64,000 nucleotides of DNA from Paenisporosarcina sp. FSL H8-0542 (lineage in GTDB: Bacteria > Bacillota > Bacilli > Bacillales_A > Planococcaceae): assembly GCF_038632915.1 (NCBI RefSeq), contig NZ_CP152050.1:751001-815000 (forward strand). The letters run 5' to 3'. Within the stretch, counting starts at the first letter, position 1. The number at the start of each line of letters is the position of its first letter. Of this stretch, positions 1 through 8,838 are shown piece by piece. Made by a program: the position numbers and the translations under genes. The notes below the pieces were generated by a model that was not told where the DNA came from, did no database searches, and saw only the letters and a list, made by a program, of their open reading frames with translations.

Positions 1-144
1 TGGTTCAGAAAGGGATCAACTTTTTTTGTGGAATTAAAACGTGAAAGAATAGAACCTTTTAATCGATATTTCTTGTATGTGAGTTGAGTCTTTACTGGAT
101 AGTCATTAATATTCTCTCAACTATTTCTGATATAGATAGTTTGC

Positions 145-193
145 TTACTTGACAAATTCAAGTTACAAAAATATAATTACTTACATAAAGTAA
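145..193 (+). promoter_or_regulatory. sigma-A promoter with overlapping palindromic operator
   Basis: TTGACA at 149-154 and TATAAT at 172-177 are separated by exactly 17 nt, a perfect sigma-A promoter. A 6-5-6 palindrome, TTACTT (177-182) and AAGTAA (188-193), covers the end of the -10 box and the expected start site. Further half-sites lie at 145-150 (TTACTT) and 160-165 (AAGTTA). A strong promoter blocked by a palindrome suggests repression by a dimeric regulator; HxlR-type proteins use sites of this look, but that assignment is inference. Confidence 0.8.
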
Positions 194-232
194 CTTAATG
201 GAGAAAACACGATACAAAAAGGGGATAGTAAA

Positions 233-997
233 ATGAGCGATATTCAAATGGTTTCCAAAGAAGCTCTTTCGGTTTTAAAAGATAAAATAAAGTTAATAAA
301 AAAAGATGATGGTGCGGTTTATTTAGTAGGTCCCATTCGCCTACCTGTTAATTTATATGGAGAAACAGCCATTTTTCAATGGTACTGCTGGTTGAATAGC
401 AACAATGAAAACGAAGATTTTCAACAGATTATAGATAATTTATCTTCTGCCAATCTTGCAGAATATCAACAGTCAAGCGTCTTGGTGTATGGTGATTTTG
501 AAAATGATGAAGAAGCACTTATTAGAATGCACTCCATCTGTCACACTGGTGATATCTTTGGCAGTAAAAGATGTGATTGCGGATTTCAATTGAAACAATC
601 CATGCAAATGATTGTCGATCACGGTTCAGGAGCGTTGTTTTATTTAGCAAATCATGAAGGTAGAGGAATTGGGTTATTCAGCAAAGCCATGGCCTATATT
701 CTTCAGGAAAATGGCTACGACACAGTGGAAGCTAACGAAAGCCTCGGTTTTGTGGATGATTCCCGCAATTATGATGATGCCATCCATGTACTCAAAGCAT
801 TGCGTACAAAACCTGTTACTTTGTTGACAAATAATCCGAAAAAACTCGCGGCATTGATTGATGCCGGTATGCCAATTTCAGGTCGCACACCTTTATGGGG
901 AGATGTATCCGAATATAATGAAGCTTACTTGCAGACGAAAATTAAACGCTCGGGACATTTAGAAATCGAGGATGAAGGGACTTGTCCGAATGACTAA
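233..997 (+). CDS. ribA: GTP cyclohydrolase II (RibA-type, monofunctional)
   Basis: Predicted to open the imidazole ring of GTP to give 2,5-diamino-6-ribosylamino-4(3H)-pyrimidinone 5'-phosphate, the first step of riboflavin synthesis. The zinc motif HSICHTGDIFGSKRCDCGFQ keeps the C-x10-C-x-C spacing, and EGRGIGL and LLTNNPKK are present. It is 254 aa against about 196 for E. coli RibA; the excess is about 28 N-terminal residues and a roughly 25-residue insert before the zinc motif. There is no DHBP synthase (RibB) domain. The family glutamate before the first Cys is Ile here. First gene of a ribA-ribD-HAD operon without an FMN riboswitch, so it may feed a pathway other than bulk riboflavin. 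Confidence 0.85.
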   Translation: MSDIQMVSKEALSVLKDKIKLIKKDDGAVYLVGPIRLPVNLYGETAIFQWYCWLNSNNENEDFQQIIDNLSSANLAEYQQSSVLVYGDFENDEEALIRMHSICHTGDIFGSKRCDCGFQLKQSMQMIVDHGSGALFYLANHEGRGIGLFSKAMAYILQENGYDTVEANESLGFVDDSRNYDDAIHVLKALRTKPVTLLTNNPKKLAALIDAGMPISGRTPLWGDVSEYNEAYLQTKIKRSGHLEIEDEGTCPND

Positions 998-2084
998 TCA
1001 TGAATTTTATATGGATTTGGCCATTAATAATGCAAGGGCGATGAAGGGGCAAACAGATCCGAATCCTCTGGTGGGCTCAGTCATTGTGAATGACAACCGA
1101 ATTGTTGGAGTCGGAGCTCATTTGAAAACTGGGGAACCACATGCAGAAATTCATGCGCTGCGCATGGCTGGAGACAAAGCGAGGGGTGGAACCATTTACG
1201 TCACACTCGAACCTTGCTCCCATCACGGGCGTACGGGTCCTTGTGCGGTGGCGATTGTAGAAGCCGGCTTGAAGAAAGTGGTTATTGCAACGCTCGATCC
1301 AAACCCAATGGTCTCCGGACGAGGTGTCAAAATTCTTGAAGATGCAGGAATTGAAGTCATTGTTGGCATTCAAGAAGATGCATCAAGAAAAATGAATGAA
1401 GTATTCAATAAGTTCATCGTCGAGAATCAACCATTCGTAACTTTAAAAGCGGGTATTACTTTAGATGGTAAAATTGCTACACATTCATCTGATAGCAAAT
1501 GGATTACATCTGAAGAAGCAAGAAACGATGTCCATAAAATACGAAATGAAAACATGGCGATATTAGTGGGCGTAAATACTGTTATTGCGGACAACCCAGA
1601 ATTAACAACAAGAATTCCAAATGGTCGAAACCCGATTCGCATTATATTGGATTCTACCTTAAAAGTTCCACTAGAGAGTAAGGTTGTTACAGATAAATTA
1701 GCTGATACCTGGATTTTTACCAGTGTTAACTATGATAGGGACAAGAAAAAAGCCTTGGAGAATTTGGGGATATCTGTTTTTTCCACGTCTGGTTCAAAAC
1801 ATGTAAACCCTGTTGAAGTGATGAAAGTCTTAGGTGAAAAAGGAATTTCATCTATATTGATTGAAGGTGGAGGAACCATCAACGCTGCTTTTTTAGAAAA
1901 TAAATTGATTGATAAAGCCATTATTTATATTGCACCGAAATTAATCGGAGGACATCAAGCCCCTACTTTCATGGAAGGTACAGGAATTGACAAAATGGGC
2001 GATGCTGTTGAATTATTTGATACTGAGATGATAAAAATCGGGAAAGATTTTAAATTTACCGGTTATCCAGTATATAAAAAATGA
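990..2084 (+). CDS. ribD: Bifunctional RibD: diaminohydroxyphosphoribosylaminopyrimidine deaminase / uracil reductase
   Basis: Deaminates and then reduces the RibA product. The N-terminal cytidine-deaminase-like domain has the zinc motifs HAE and PCSHHGRTGPC (usually TPPC); the C-terminal RibD reductase domain begins near ITLDGKIAT. The ATG at 990 is chosen over 972 because GAAGGGA lies 10 nt upstream; this overlaps the ribA end by 8 nt, implying translational coupling. Length 364 aa is normal. The usual partners ribE and ribH are not next to it. Confidence 0.9.
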   Translation: MTNHEFYMDLAINNARAMKGQTDPNPLVGSVIVNDNRIVGVGAHLKTGEPHAEIHALRMAGDKARGGTIYVTLEPCSHHGRTGPCAVAIVEAGLKKVVIATLDPNPMVSGRGVKILEDAGIEVIVGIQEDASRKMNEVFNKFIVENQPFVTLKAGITLDGKIATHSSDSKWITSEEARNDVHKIRNENMAILVGVNTVIADNPELTTRIPNGRNPIRIILDSTLKVPLESKVVTDKLADTWIFTSVNYDRDKKKALENLGISVFSTSGSKHVNPVEVMKVLGEKGISSILIEGGGTINAAFLENKLIDKAIIYIAPKLIGGHQAPTFMEGTGIDKMGDAVELFDTEMIKIGKDFKFTGYPVYKK

Positions 2085-2108
2085 AAGAAAAAATTGAGGG
2101 ATTCCATT

Positions 2109-2690
2109 ATGAAGTTTGGCTTTGATATAGACGACACGCTCATTAAGCTGAGAGAACATGCTTTTCATATCTACAATAAAAATTTGAAACAAAATGTTCC
2201 CATCGACGTTTTTCATGAAATAAAGATAGTTGAAATACATGAAGCATTCGGACTGGATGCACAACAAGGTGCTGATATGTGGAATCGTTCGCTGGAAGAA
2301 ATTTATTACACGGCTTGTCCACCTTATCCAGGTGCCGTAGAGGCATTAGTGGAACTAAGTAACCAAGGTCATGAAATATATTATATAACTGCTCGACCGA
2401 GTGAACATGGCGAACGGACGAAAAAATGGATGATTGAACAAGGGTTTCCCGTACAAGATGATCGCTTCTTTTGCGGCATGAAGGATCAGGAAAAAGTTGA
2501 TATCATTCAATCTTTACAACTCGATTATTATTTTGATGACAAGCCGGATGTGTTAAATACACTTTCATCAGCTCATCTCAAACCTTTTGTTATGAATCAA
2601 TCCTATAACCAGCATCTGACCGTTCCAAGAATAGTGGACTGGTCTGAATTGCAAAAAGTTATCGAAAAAATTGATCACCATCAACTGTGA
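2109..2690 (+). CDS. HAD-superfamily phosphatase, 5'-nucleotidase (NT5C/YqfW) type
   Basis: All HAD motifs are visible: DIDDT (motif I, both aspartates), ITARP (motif II), a Lys in the KVD segment, and FDDKPD (motif IV). It resembles the pyrimidine 5'-nucleotidase/YqfW group. Start: ATG 2109 with GAGGG 8 nt upstream; a longer TTG reading from 2094 is less likely. It follows ribD by 24 nt in the same operon. RibA and RibD products must next be dephosphorylated by a HAD enzyme, so this is a natural candidate for that step; the substrate is inference. Confidence 0.75.
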   Translation: MKFGFDIDDTLIKLREHAFHIYNKNLKQNVPIDVFHEIKIVEIHEAFGLDAQQGADMWNRSLEEIYYTACPPYPGAVEALVELSNQGHEIYYITARPSEHGERTKKWMIEQGFPVQDDRFFCGMKDQEKVDIIQSLQLDYYFDDKPDVLNTLSSAHLKPFVMNQSYNQHLTVPRIVDWSELQKVIEKIDHHQL

Positions 2691-2855
2691 ATAAAAGTAT
2701 AATTCATCTCTATTTGTGAAACAGCGTATGTGAGTCTTCAGAAAATGGTACAATACTTAGTATAGGAAATTCTTTAGAATGCTTGAATGTTTTTTATCCG
2801 CTATGGCTTGTATATACTGATAAGCAAATATGAAATTTTCGATAATAAATAAATG

Positions 2856-2889
2856 AAAAAACATCAGCTGCGAATAGCTGGGTTTTTTT
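2856..2889 (+). terminator. Intrinsic terminator
   Basis: CAGCT/AGCTG hairpin with a six-base loop, followed by a run of seven T and preceded by an A run. It lies about 170 nt after the HAD gene and just before the next ribosome binding site, so it probably ends readthrough from the rib operon. Confidence 0.6.
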
Positions 2890-2909
2890 ATTAAAGGAGA
2901 TAGATTTAC

Positions 2910-3350
2910 ATGACTAACAAAGTACAAAATGATCTACCAGAAAATTACGAAGAACTGAAAAAAGAAGCGAACCGTACATCCAGTTGGAGAGCGCGTTTTG
3001 ATGCAGTTGAGGAATTGGGTCAGTCCAAACACAGTAAAGTGATAGATGTTCTTACAAACCGTATGAACAACGATCCTGTATTTAAAGTGCAAGAGGCAGC
3101 TTACCGACAACTTAAAAATTTCGGTGAAGATGTAGAGAAGCCTAAACAAACAAAATTCGATATCATTAAAGGAACGTCTAAAATTTTGTTGCGCATTAAA
3201 AAGAGCTTGCCTGCCGATCATTCATATGACGAGTTCAAAGAGAAACTGAAAAAAATGAGACTTGATGTATATGATGCATACGAAGGTGAAAAGGGTGGCG
3301 AATTCGATAAGTGGCTTGAAAATGAATGGGCTTCCTTATTGAAAAAATAA
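2910..3350 (+). CDS. HEAT-repeat domain protein
   Basis: A 146-aa helical, charged protein. Residues about 25-75 form a HEAT-like pair of helices (WRARFDAVEELGQ, then DPVFKVQEAAYRQL), the pattern used for protein-protein contacts. No signal peptide or membrane segment. The ATG follows AAAGGAGA. Similar short HEAT proteins occur across Bacilli and staphylococci without a known role. Monocistronic between two terminators. Confidence 0.7.
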   Translation: MTNKVQNDLPENYEELKKEANRTSSWRARFDAVEELGQSKHSKVIDVLTNRMNNDPVFKVQEAAYRQLKNFGEDVEKPKQTKFDIIKGTSKILLRIKKSLPADHSYDEFKEKLKKMRLDVYDAYEGEKGGEFDKWLENEWASLLKK

Positions 3351-3360
3351 ATAAAACTAA

Positions 3361-3391
3361 CCGATTGCACATAATTGCAATCGGTTTTTTT
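3361..3391. terminator. Bidirectional terminator
   Basis: Near-perfect stem CCGATTGCA / TTGCAATCGG with a short loop, T run on the plus side and A run on the other. It separates the convergent HEAT gene and S66 peptidase gene. Confidence 0.85.
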
Positions 3392-3395
3392 CACT

Positions 3396-4319
3396 CTATG
3401 GACTTACAACAGGTTCGAGTACAGTTAAAGTAAGATTAATTGTATTCATCCTCACACTTGCGCCAAGCGGAATGGCAGCCTTAAAACGGCCATGTGCCGT
3501 GGCTACATTACTTAATATAGGTTTTCCTAAAGGCACAAGAAAATCATCTATTAGTTGATCGTACGAGACCCCATAGGCAGGTTCGCAATTTGTACACTCG
3601 CCCATCATAATTCCGATGCAATCCTCAAATTTACCGGCTAGTTTCAAGTGATTTAAATAGCGGTAAACAGTGTTGATAGGTTCATGTGTATCTTCAAGAC
3701 AGAGAATCTTTCCTTCCGTATTAATTTCAAAGGGAGTGCCCAATGTGTCCACAAATGACGTCAGATTTCCACCTACAATCGGACCTGTTACATCCCCGGA
3801 AACTTTGTTCACGAACGGCATGCCTGGCGGGTTTACAATTTGCCATGGTGCTGGTCTAGCTGAAGTGGCAGCGAAATATTGATTGAAATTATAAGCAGGG
3901 GTTCGGGTGTTGAAATCAAGTAACAGTAAACTTTGAAAAGTAATCAAATCTGAATACTCATAAAGAGCGTTCAGTAAAATCGTTACATCGCTGTATCCTG
4001 AAATGATTTTTGGATTTTGCCTGATGACATTAAAGTCCAGGAAAGGAAGGATGCCAGCAACTCCGACTCCTCCTCTGGTTGGTAAAATACAGGTAACGGT
4101 TTTATCTTCAAACATCTTCATTAAATCCGATGCCCGTTCTTCAGGAGTTCCTGCCAGGAAACCGTCGTTATCATATACATGATCCCCAACAATGACGTTG
4201 AAGCCCATATTCTTTAAAGTAGCAATGCCTTCATCAATTCTCTGAGCACTTAATGGACTCCCTAAAGTCACAATCCCAATGGTGTCACCTGCTTGCAGTT
4301 GCGGGGGCTTTATAGCCAT
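3396..4319 (-). CDS. S66 family LD-carboxypeptidase / MccF-like peptidase
   Basis: Cytoplasmic serine peptidase of the LdcA/MccF family, which trims muropeptide tetrapeptides or cleaves peptidyl-nucleotide antibiotics. The triad is visible: Ser110 in SGYSD, Glu209 in CLEDT and His276 in ATAHG. Length 307 aa is typical and there is no signal peptide. AAGGAG precedes the start. Whether it is an LD-carboxypeptidase (YkfA-like) or an MccF-type immunity enzyme cannot be told from sequence. Monocistronic. Confidence 0.85.
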   Translation of the reverse strand: MAIKPPQLQAGDTIGIVTLGSPLSAQRIDEGIATLKNMGFNVIVGDHVYDNDGFLAGTPEERASDLMKMFEDKTVTCILPTRGGVGVAGILPFLDFNVIRQNPKIISGYSDVTILLNALYEYSDLITFQSLLLLDFNTRTPAYNFNQYFAATSARPAPWQIVNPPGMPFVNKVSGDVTGPIVGGNLTSFVDTLGTPFEINTEGKILCLEDTHEPINTVYRYLNHLKLAGKFEDCIGIMMGECTNCEPAYGVSYDQLIDDFLVPLGKPILSNVATAHGRFKAAIPLGASVRMNTINLTLTVLEPVVSP

Positions 4320-4484
4320 TTTTATTCAACTCCTTCCAATACACAAATATTCCTCTATTATATGGTTGTTATAAAAAGGAAAGTACTAATAGTAAAGCGA
4401 ATTCGATGAGTTTAACTGACTTACATATGATTTTCGGCTAAAACAGATGTAGAATAAAAGAAAAACAAATGATTGGGTGATTTT

Positions 4485-5678
4485 ATGAAACAAAATATAA
4501 AGCTTAAAGTGAAATCTTCTTTTGCAAAAAATATGAAAGAAGGATACCCGCTCATAACGGACGATGCAATCATCAATATGAAAGATGTAAAAGATGAAGG
4601 GACAATCATCGAACTTGTGGATGATCAACACCGTTTCATAGGAAAAGGTTATTATGGCAAACAGAACAAGGGTCGAGGGTGGATTTTGAGCCAAAATCAA
4701 CATGAAAAATTTGATGCCTCGTTTTTTGAAGAAAAATTAAAACTGGCCATCGAACATCGGGATTCATTATTCCAGGATGCCAAGACAACTGCATTCCGCG
4801 TATTTAATGGAGAAGGCGACGGTGTGGGCGGTTTTACAATCGATTATTTCGATGGATACTATGTCATCAGTTGGTACAGTGAAGGAATTTACCAGTTTAA
4901 AAATGAAGTGATTCAAGCGTTGTCCAATGTGGTTGACGTGAAAGGTTTGTATGAAAAAAAACGTTTTGCCGTCAAAGGTACTTATATGGAAGATGATGAT
5001 TTTATTTCGGGAGAAAAGGCTCCTGAACCATTGCTTGTAAAAGAGAATGACATGAATTTTGCAGTGTATTTAAACGACGGGGCAATGGTAGGCATCTTTT
5101 TGGACCAACGTGACGTAAGAAGAACTATTCGTGATTCCTATTCAAAAGGGAAAAATGTCTTGAATACGTTTTCTTATACAGGTGCATTTTCAGTTGCAGC
5201 GGCACTTGGTGGTGCAATAAAAACGACGAGTGTCGATCTGGCTAATCGCAGTAAAAGCAAAACGATCGAGCAGTTCAGTGTTAATGGTATCGATTTCGAG
5301 TCCCAGGACATTATTGTGGAAGATGTTTTTCATTATTTTAAATATGCGGTTCGAAAAGAATTGAAATTTGATTTGGTGATATTAGATCCTCCAAGCTTTG
5401 CCCGATCTAAAAAGCATACGTTCAGCGCTGGAAAGGACTATACAGATTTACTTATGCAAGCAATTGCCATTACTGAAAAAAACGGCATGATTGTTGCTTC
5501 TTCAAACTGCAGTACGTTTGGCATGACCAAGTTTAAAGGGTTTATTGATAAAGCGTTTAAACAATCTGGTGAAAAGTATACTATCCGGGAAGAGTTCTCT
5601 CTCCCTGAAGACTTTAAAACAATCGAAGAATTTAAAGAAGGAAATTATTTAAAAGTAGTGTTCATTGAAAAACGCTAA
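4485..5678 (+). CDS. Class I SAM-dependent rRNA methyltransferase, RlmI/YwbD-like
   Basis: An N-terminal PUA-like domain (about residues 1-80) is followed by a Rossmann methyltransferase domain: LNTFSYTGAFSV binds SAM and VILDPPSFARSK is the catalytic motif of m5C rRNA methyltransferases such as RlmI. Predicted to methylate a cytosine of 23S rRNA. 397 aa, normal for the family. ATG 4485 is preferred to the in-frame TTG at 4473; the ribosome binding site (GGGTGA) is weak. Monocistronic, closed by a strong terminator. Confidence 0.85.
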   Translation: MKQNIKLKVKSSFAKNMKEGYPLITDDAIINMKDVKDEGTIIELVDDQHRFIGKGYYGKQNKGRGWILSQNQHEKFDASFFEEKLKLAIEHRDSLFQDAKTTAFRVFNGEGDGVGGFTIDYFDGYYVISWYSEGIYQFKNEVIQALSNVVDVKGLYEKKRFAVKGTYMEDDDFISGEKAPEPLLVKENDMNFAVYLNDGAMVGIFLDQRDVRRTIRDSYSKGKNVLNTFSYTGAFSVAAALGGAIKTTSVDLANRSKSKTIEQFSVNGIDFESQDIIVEDVFHYFKYAVRKELKFDLVILDPPSFARSKKHTFSAGKDYTDLLMQAIAITEKNGMIVASSNCSTFGMTKFKGFIDKAFKQSGEKYTIREEFSLPEDFKTIEEFKEGNYLKVVFIEKR

Positions 5679-5723
5679 TCCTCTCAGGAAATTTGACTTG
5701 AATATTTTTGACTAAATAATAAA

Positions 5724-5758
5724 CTGCCCAGGAAGGCTTGTCCTTTCTGGGCAATTTT
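5724..5758 (+). terminator. Intrinsic terminator
   Basis: Stem TGCCCAGGAAGG / TCCTTTCTGGGCA with a CTTG loop, followed by a short T run; ends the methyltransferase transcript. Confidence 0.8.
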
Positions 5759-5857
5759 AAATATGAAAATAACTATTGAGTGGAAAGAAAAGCCACTAAA
5801 ACGTTTTAAGAATAAAAAAGTGAATAATCAGATTAAGTCAAATAGTCTAAAAATGTA

Positions 5858-5886
5858 TTGTATATACTTTATACTACAGATAGTAT
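5858..5886 (+). promoter_or_regulatory. sigma-A promoter of the KinB-like kinase gene
   Basis: TTGTAT (5858-5863), 17-nt spacer, TAGTAT (5881-5886). The predicted transcript starts near 5893, leaving a short leader before GAGG at 5909. This supports the GTG start at 5922 over an upstream ATG. Confidence 0.65.
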
Positions 5887-5921
5887 TTAGGTATAAACAT
5901 CATGAGACGAGGTATACCTTT

Positions 5922-7217
5922 GTGGAATTACTAACAGTGAATTTCCTATTTAATTTATCAATATTAATTGTTTTACTTTTTTTCTTTTTGATGTGGGCAG
6001 AAAAATCAGATGAAAAGAATAATTACCGAGAAACAGCTAAGTTATATTTTATCGTTTCTTTGGTGCTCTGTTATGTATTTTCATACCGCTTGACGGAAGA
6101 TATAGTATTAGATCTGCGAATAGTCCCTTTTGTGATAGGGGGACTCTATTTGGGGATAAGTCCGATATTGGGTCTACTGATTATCGTTATTCGTGGATTT
6201 TTGGGAATCGATAACGGATTCTTTATAGCCGCATTGTTTTACGGAGTAGCCAGTTGGTTTATATGGTATATTTCCCCTTGGTTTTTAAAAAGGTCATCTA
6301 AATTCAGAATAATGTTTTCTATAGGGGTAACTTTTCTGGTCAGTTTGCTCATATTAGTAGGTTTAGAAATTCTGTCCCCGCCAGAACATTCTTTAGATTT
6401 CTGGTTTGCTTATCTTTTTGTACCGCCACTCGGAGTTGCCATGATTTCTTATCTTATAGAAGGTATTAGAAGAAATGTTCTTTTGCGACAGCGTTTGGTC
6501 AAGGCTGAAAAATTAGAGGCAGTTGAACAGATGGGTGCGGCCATTTCTCATGAGATTCGTAATCCCTTGACGTCTGCCATGGGTTTTGTTCAGCTTTTGG
6601 AAGATGATTTACTTGATTTGGATAAACGAAAGCAATATCTCAACATTTTAAAAGAAGAATTGCAATCAGCTGAAAAGGTAATACAGGATTATTTAACATT
6701 TTCCAAACCGACCATTGAATCCGTAGAAGTATTTCAAGTGGAAGAAGAGCTTAACCAAATACTAAAATTGCTGCAGCCTTCTGCTAATTGGTATTCAGTA
6801 AGAGTGGAAAGTGATTATAGCTCGTTAAATTACATACAAGGTGATCGTCAAAAATTTCATCAATGTTTTGTCAATGTCATAAAAAATGCGATTGAGTCCA
6901 TGCCAAACGGTGGTATTTTATCGGTTTCCTCGCGCGCAGATTCTACTCACGTGACGATCAAGATTCAAGATACAGGAGTTGGTATGACGAAAGATCAAAT
7001 AGAGCGTCTAGGTGAACCTTATTATTCAACGAAAGGAGATAAAGGGACTGGCCTCGGTGTGATGGTTGTAAATAGTATTGTCAAAGCTATGAAAGGAACC
7101 ATACGAGTCAAAAGTAAAGTTGGGGAAGGAACTGTATTTACATTTACATTTCATGTGTATAAGAAAAGTAATCAGAATTCTTCAGGACAAGTCAAGCATC
7201 AAGATCTTCGTATGTAA
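5922..7217 (+). CDS. Membrane sensor histidine kinase, 5TMR-LYT / KinB-like
   Basis: About six membrane helices (residues 1-185) precede a HisKA domain with phospho-acceptor His210 in AAISHEIRNP and a HATPase_c domain with N box (NVIKNAIESM), G1 (DTGVGM) and GTGLGV. Architecture and length (431 aa against 428 for B. subtilis KinB) match sporulation kinase B, which feeds the phosphorelay to Spo0A. An ATG 159 nt upstream would add a charged leader and sit inside the promoter region, so GTG 5922 with GAGG nine bases away is chosen. No response regulator or kapB-like gene is adjacent, so it is an orphan kinase. Confidence 0.8.
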   Translation: MELLTVNFLFNLSILIVLLFFFLMWAEKSDEKNNYRETAKLYFIVSLVLCYVFSYRLTEDIVLDLRIVPFVIGGLYLGISPILGLLIIVIRGFLGIDNGFFIAALFYGVASWFIWYISPWFLKRSSKFRIMFSIGVTFLVSLLILVGLEILSPPEHSLDFWFAYLFVPPLGVAMISYLIEGIRRNVLLRQRLVKAEKLEAVEQMGAAISHEIRNPLTSAMGFVQLLEDDLLDLDKRKQYLNILKEELQSAEKVIQDYLTFSKPTIESVEVFQVEEELNQILKLLQPSANWYSVRVESDYSSLNYIQGDRQKFHQCFVNVIKNAIESMPNGGILSVSSRADSTHVTIKIQDTGVGMTKDQIERLGEPYYSTKGDKGTGLGVMVVNSIVKAMKGTIRVKSKVGEGTVFTFTFHVYKKSNQNSSGQVKHQDLRM

Positions 7218-7332
7218 TGTATGATAATTTCCAAGCCGATCAATGGAATTTTTGGTTTACACGAGGAAACAAGCCGGGCAAAATTCGCAGTCATTTTATT
7301 CCGAATTCAAGCCTAATTAACAGCACAATAAG

Positions 7333-7374
7333 AATCAAGGCCGTTCCCAATTACACGGGAACGACCTTGATTTT
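7333..7374. terminator. Bidirectional terminator
   Basis: AATCAAGGCCGTTCCC / GGGAACGACCTTGATT, a 16-bp stem with one wobble and an eight-base loop, between the convergent kinase and CAP-protein genes. Confidence 0.85.
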
Positions 7375-7403
7375 GGATTATAGGCATAACCGGAAATTCC
7401 GAG

Positions 7404-8534
7404 TTATGGTTTATAAAAGTTCTCGGTGTAATAGGGTTGATTTTCATCATTAAATGCTACACCCACGCCAAGCAATTCAAAGTCGCTTTTTAAAAGATTC
7501 TTGCGATGCCCCATAGAATTCATCAATCCTTCATGTGCAAAAATACTGCTGGACTGACCATAAGCTAAATTTTCTCCAGCTACGGAATAATTGATGTTGT
7601 CCATCGTCATGCGATCAAAAGGAGATTGTCCTGATAAATTGGTATGACTGAAATAATTATGTTCTGCCATGTCTACACTGTGTTTATAAGCTGTTACCCT
7701 GATTTTGGATTCCCATTTCACTGGTGAGACATTGTGATGAACTCGGGCAGCATTTGTTAAATCGAATAATTGAAATTCAAATCCCTTTTGTAAATCCGCA
7801 CTTGTGTCACCATATAAAGCACCTTTTTGGTTTTCCAAATGCTTTGAAATAATTTGGATTGCAGTGACAGTATTTTTTTCATGGACGTCATAAAACACAG
7901 TCACATAGACATTTTCGATTAAGTAAGTATCCATCTCTCCATCACTATTCAACAAGTATCGGACATTGCCTTTTTGAATGTATTTGATAGGCTTTCCTAA
8001 TGCATTATGAACAATAGATTTTGGACTGCTCAGTTTGAATCCGTATGAAGTGGAAATCAAGTCATTATTGGTAAATAGCCCATTCACTTGTTGAGACTCA
8101 TCGAACGAAACCATTAAAAAGTTTTGATAGTCTGTGTGATAGGTATGCCAATCTGAGCCATATTCATTTTTAGTGATGCGTTTCGCCTTGCCTAGCTCGG
8201 CATTGACCGATTCCATGCTGTCCCCAATTTGTATGTTATGAACGGCAAATAATCCCTCTGTAGGTGTTGATAGTGCAGGTTTTTCGACTTGATTAATGGA
8301 TGCATACTTCGTTTCTCCTGCTTCCAATGTCAGTTTTGCGGGTATGGTAGCCACTTTTTGGGATAAATCAGCAATAATGGGCTGCTCTTTTAAATACTCG
8401 TATCCTTTAATTACTTGTGCATCAATTGTATTTAAAAAAGATACATCAACGTATTTGCTGGCTGGTTCTTCCCACAGCGGACTTGTTAAATAAGCTGCAA
8501 AAAGTAATGTGAGGATTAATTTTATGTAACCCAA
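7404..8534 (-). CDS. Secreted/membrane-anchored CAP-domain protein (YlbC-like)
   Basis: An N-terminal hydrophobic segment (IKLILTLLFAAYLT) acts as anchor or signal. Residues about 95-230 fit the CAP-associated N domain, and a SCP/PR1 CAP domain follows with the typical FDLTNAARVHH, HNYFSHTN, AGENLAYG and MGHRKNLL segments. B. subtilis YlbC has the same layout. A TTG at 8534 is chosen because AAGGGTGG lies 8 nt upstream; two upstream start codons lack a binding site. The target is unknown. Monocistronic. Confidence 0.8.
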   Translation of the reverse strand: MGYIKLILTLLFAAYLTSPLWEEPASKYVDVSFLNTIDAQVIKGYEYLKEQPIIADLSQKVATIPAKLTLEAGETKYASINQVEKPALSTPTEGLFAVHNIQIGDSMESVNAELGKAKRITKNEYGSDWHTYHTDYQNFLMVSFDESQQVNGLFTNNDLISTSYGFKLSSPKSIVHNALGKPIKYIQKGNVRYLLNSDGEMDTYLIENVYVTVFYDVHEKNTVTAIQIISKHLENQKGALYGDTSADLQKGFEFQLFDLTNAARVHHNVSPVKWESKIRVTAYKHSVDMAEHNYFSHTNLSGQSPFDRMTMDNINYSVAGENLAYGQSSSIFAHEGLMNSMGHRKNLLKSDFELLGVGVAFNDENQPYYTENFYKP

Positions 8535-8838
8535 ATTTTGTTCCACCCTTATCATCAAATTGTATTCTCGTATTGGAAAATACTTGTTATTTGACAGTAT
8601 ATCCAGCGCGACCTGGATGAATACGTGATAAGTGGGGGTTTCTTTTAAAATAGTCTTTGTTAAACGAGATTGCTCGTTTAACGGAGCGGATTTCCACTTT
8701 TATTATCTCTGATGTTGATGGTAATTCCCTCATTTCAATAATAATCAATAATAAAAGCTAACTGTCTTAAAATACATTTTGAATAGTAACCTTAAAGGCT
8801 TAGAATAAGAGTATTACAGCGAAGAAATTGGGTGTGTG

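Noticed and set aside
1..232. Possible FMN riboswitch before ribA
   Set aside because: None of the conserved RFN-box blocks is present; the leader after the promoter is only about 50 nt.
7217..7453. 78-codon ORF overlapping the end of the KinB-like gene
   Set aside because: It lacks a ribosome binding site, runs through the bidirectional terminator and overlaps the opposite-strand CAP gene.
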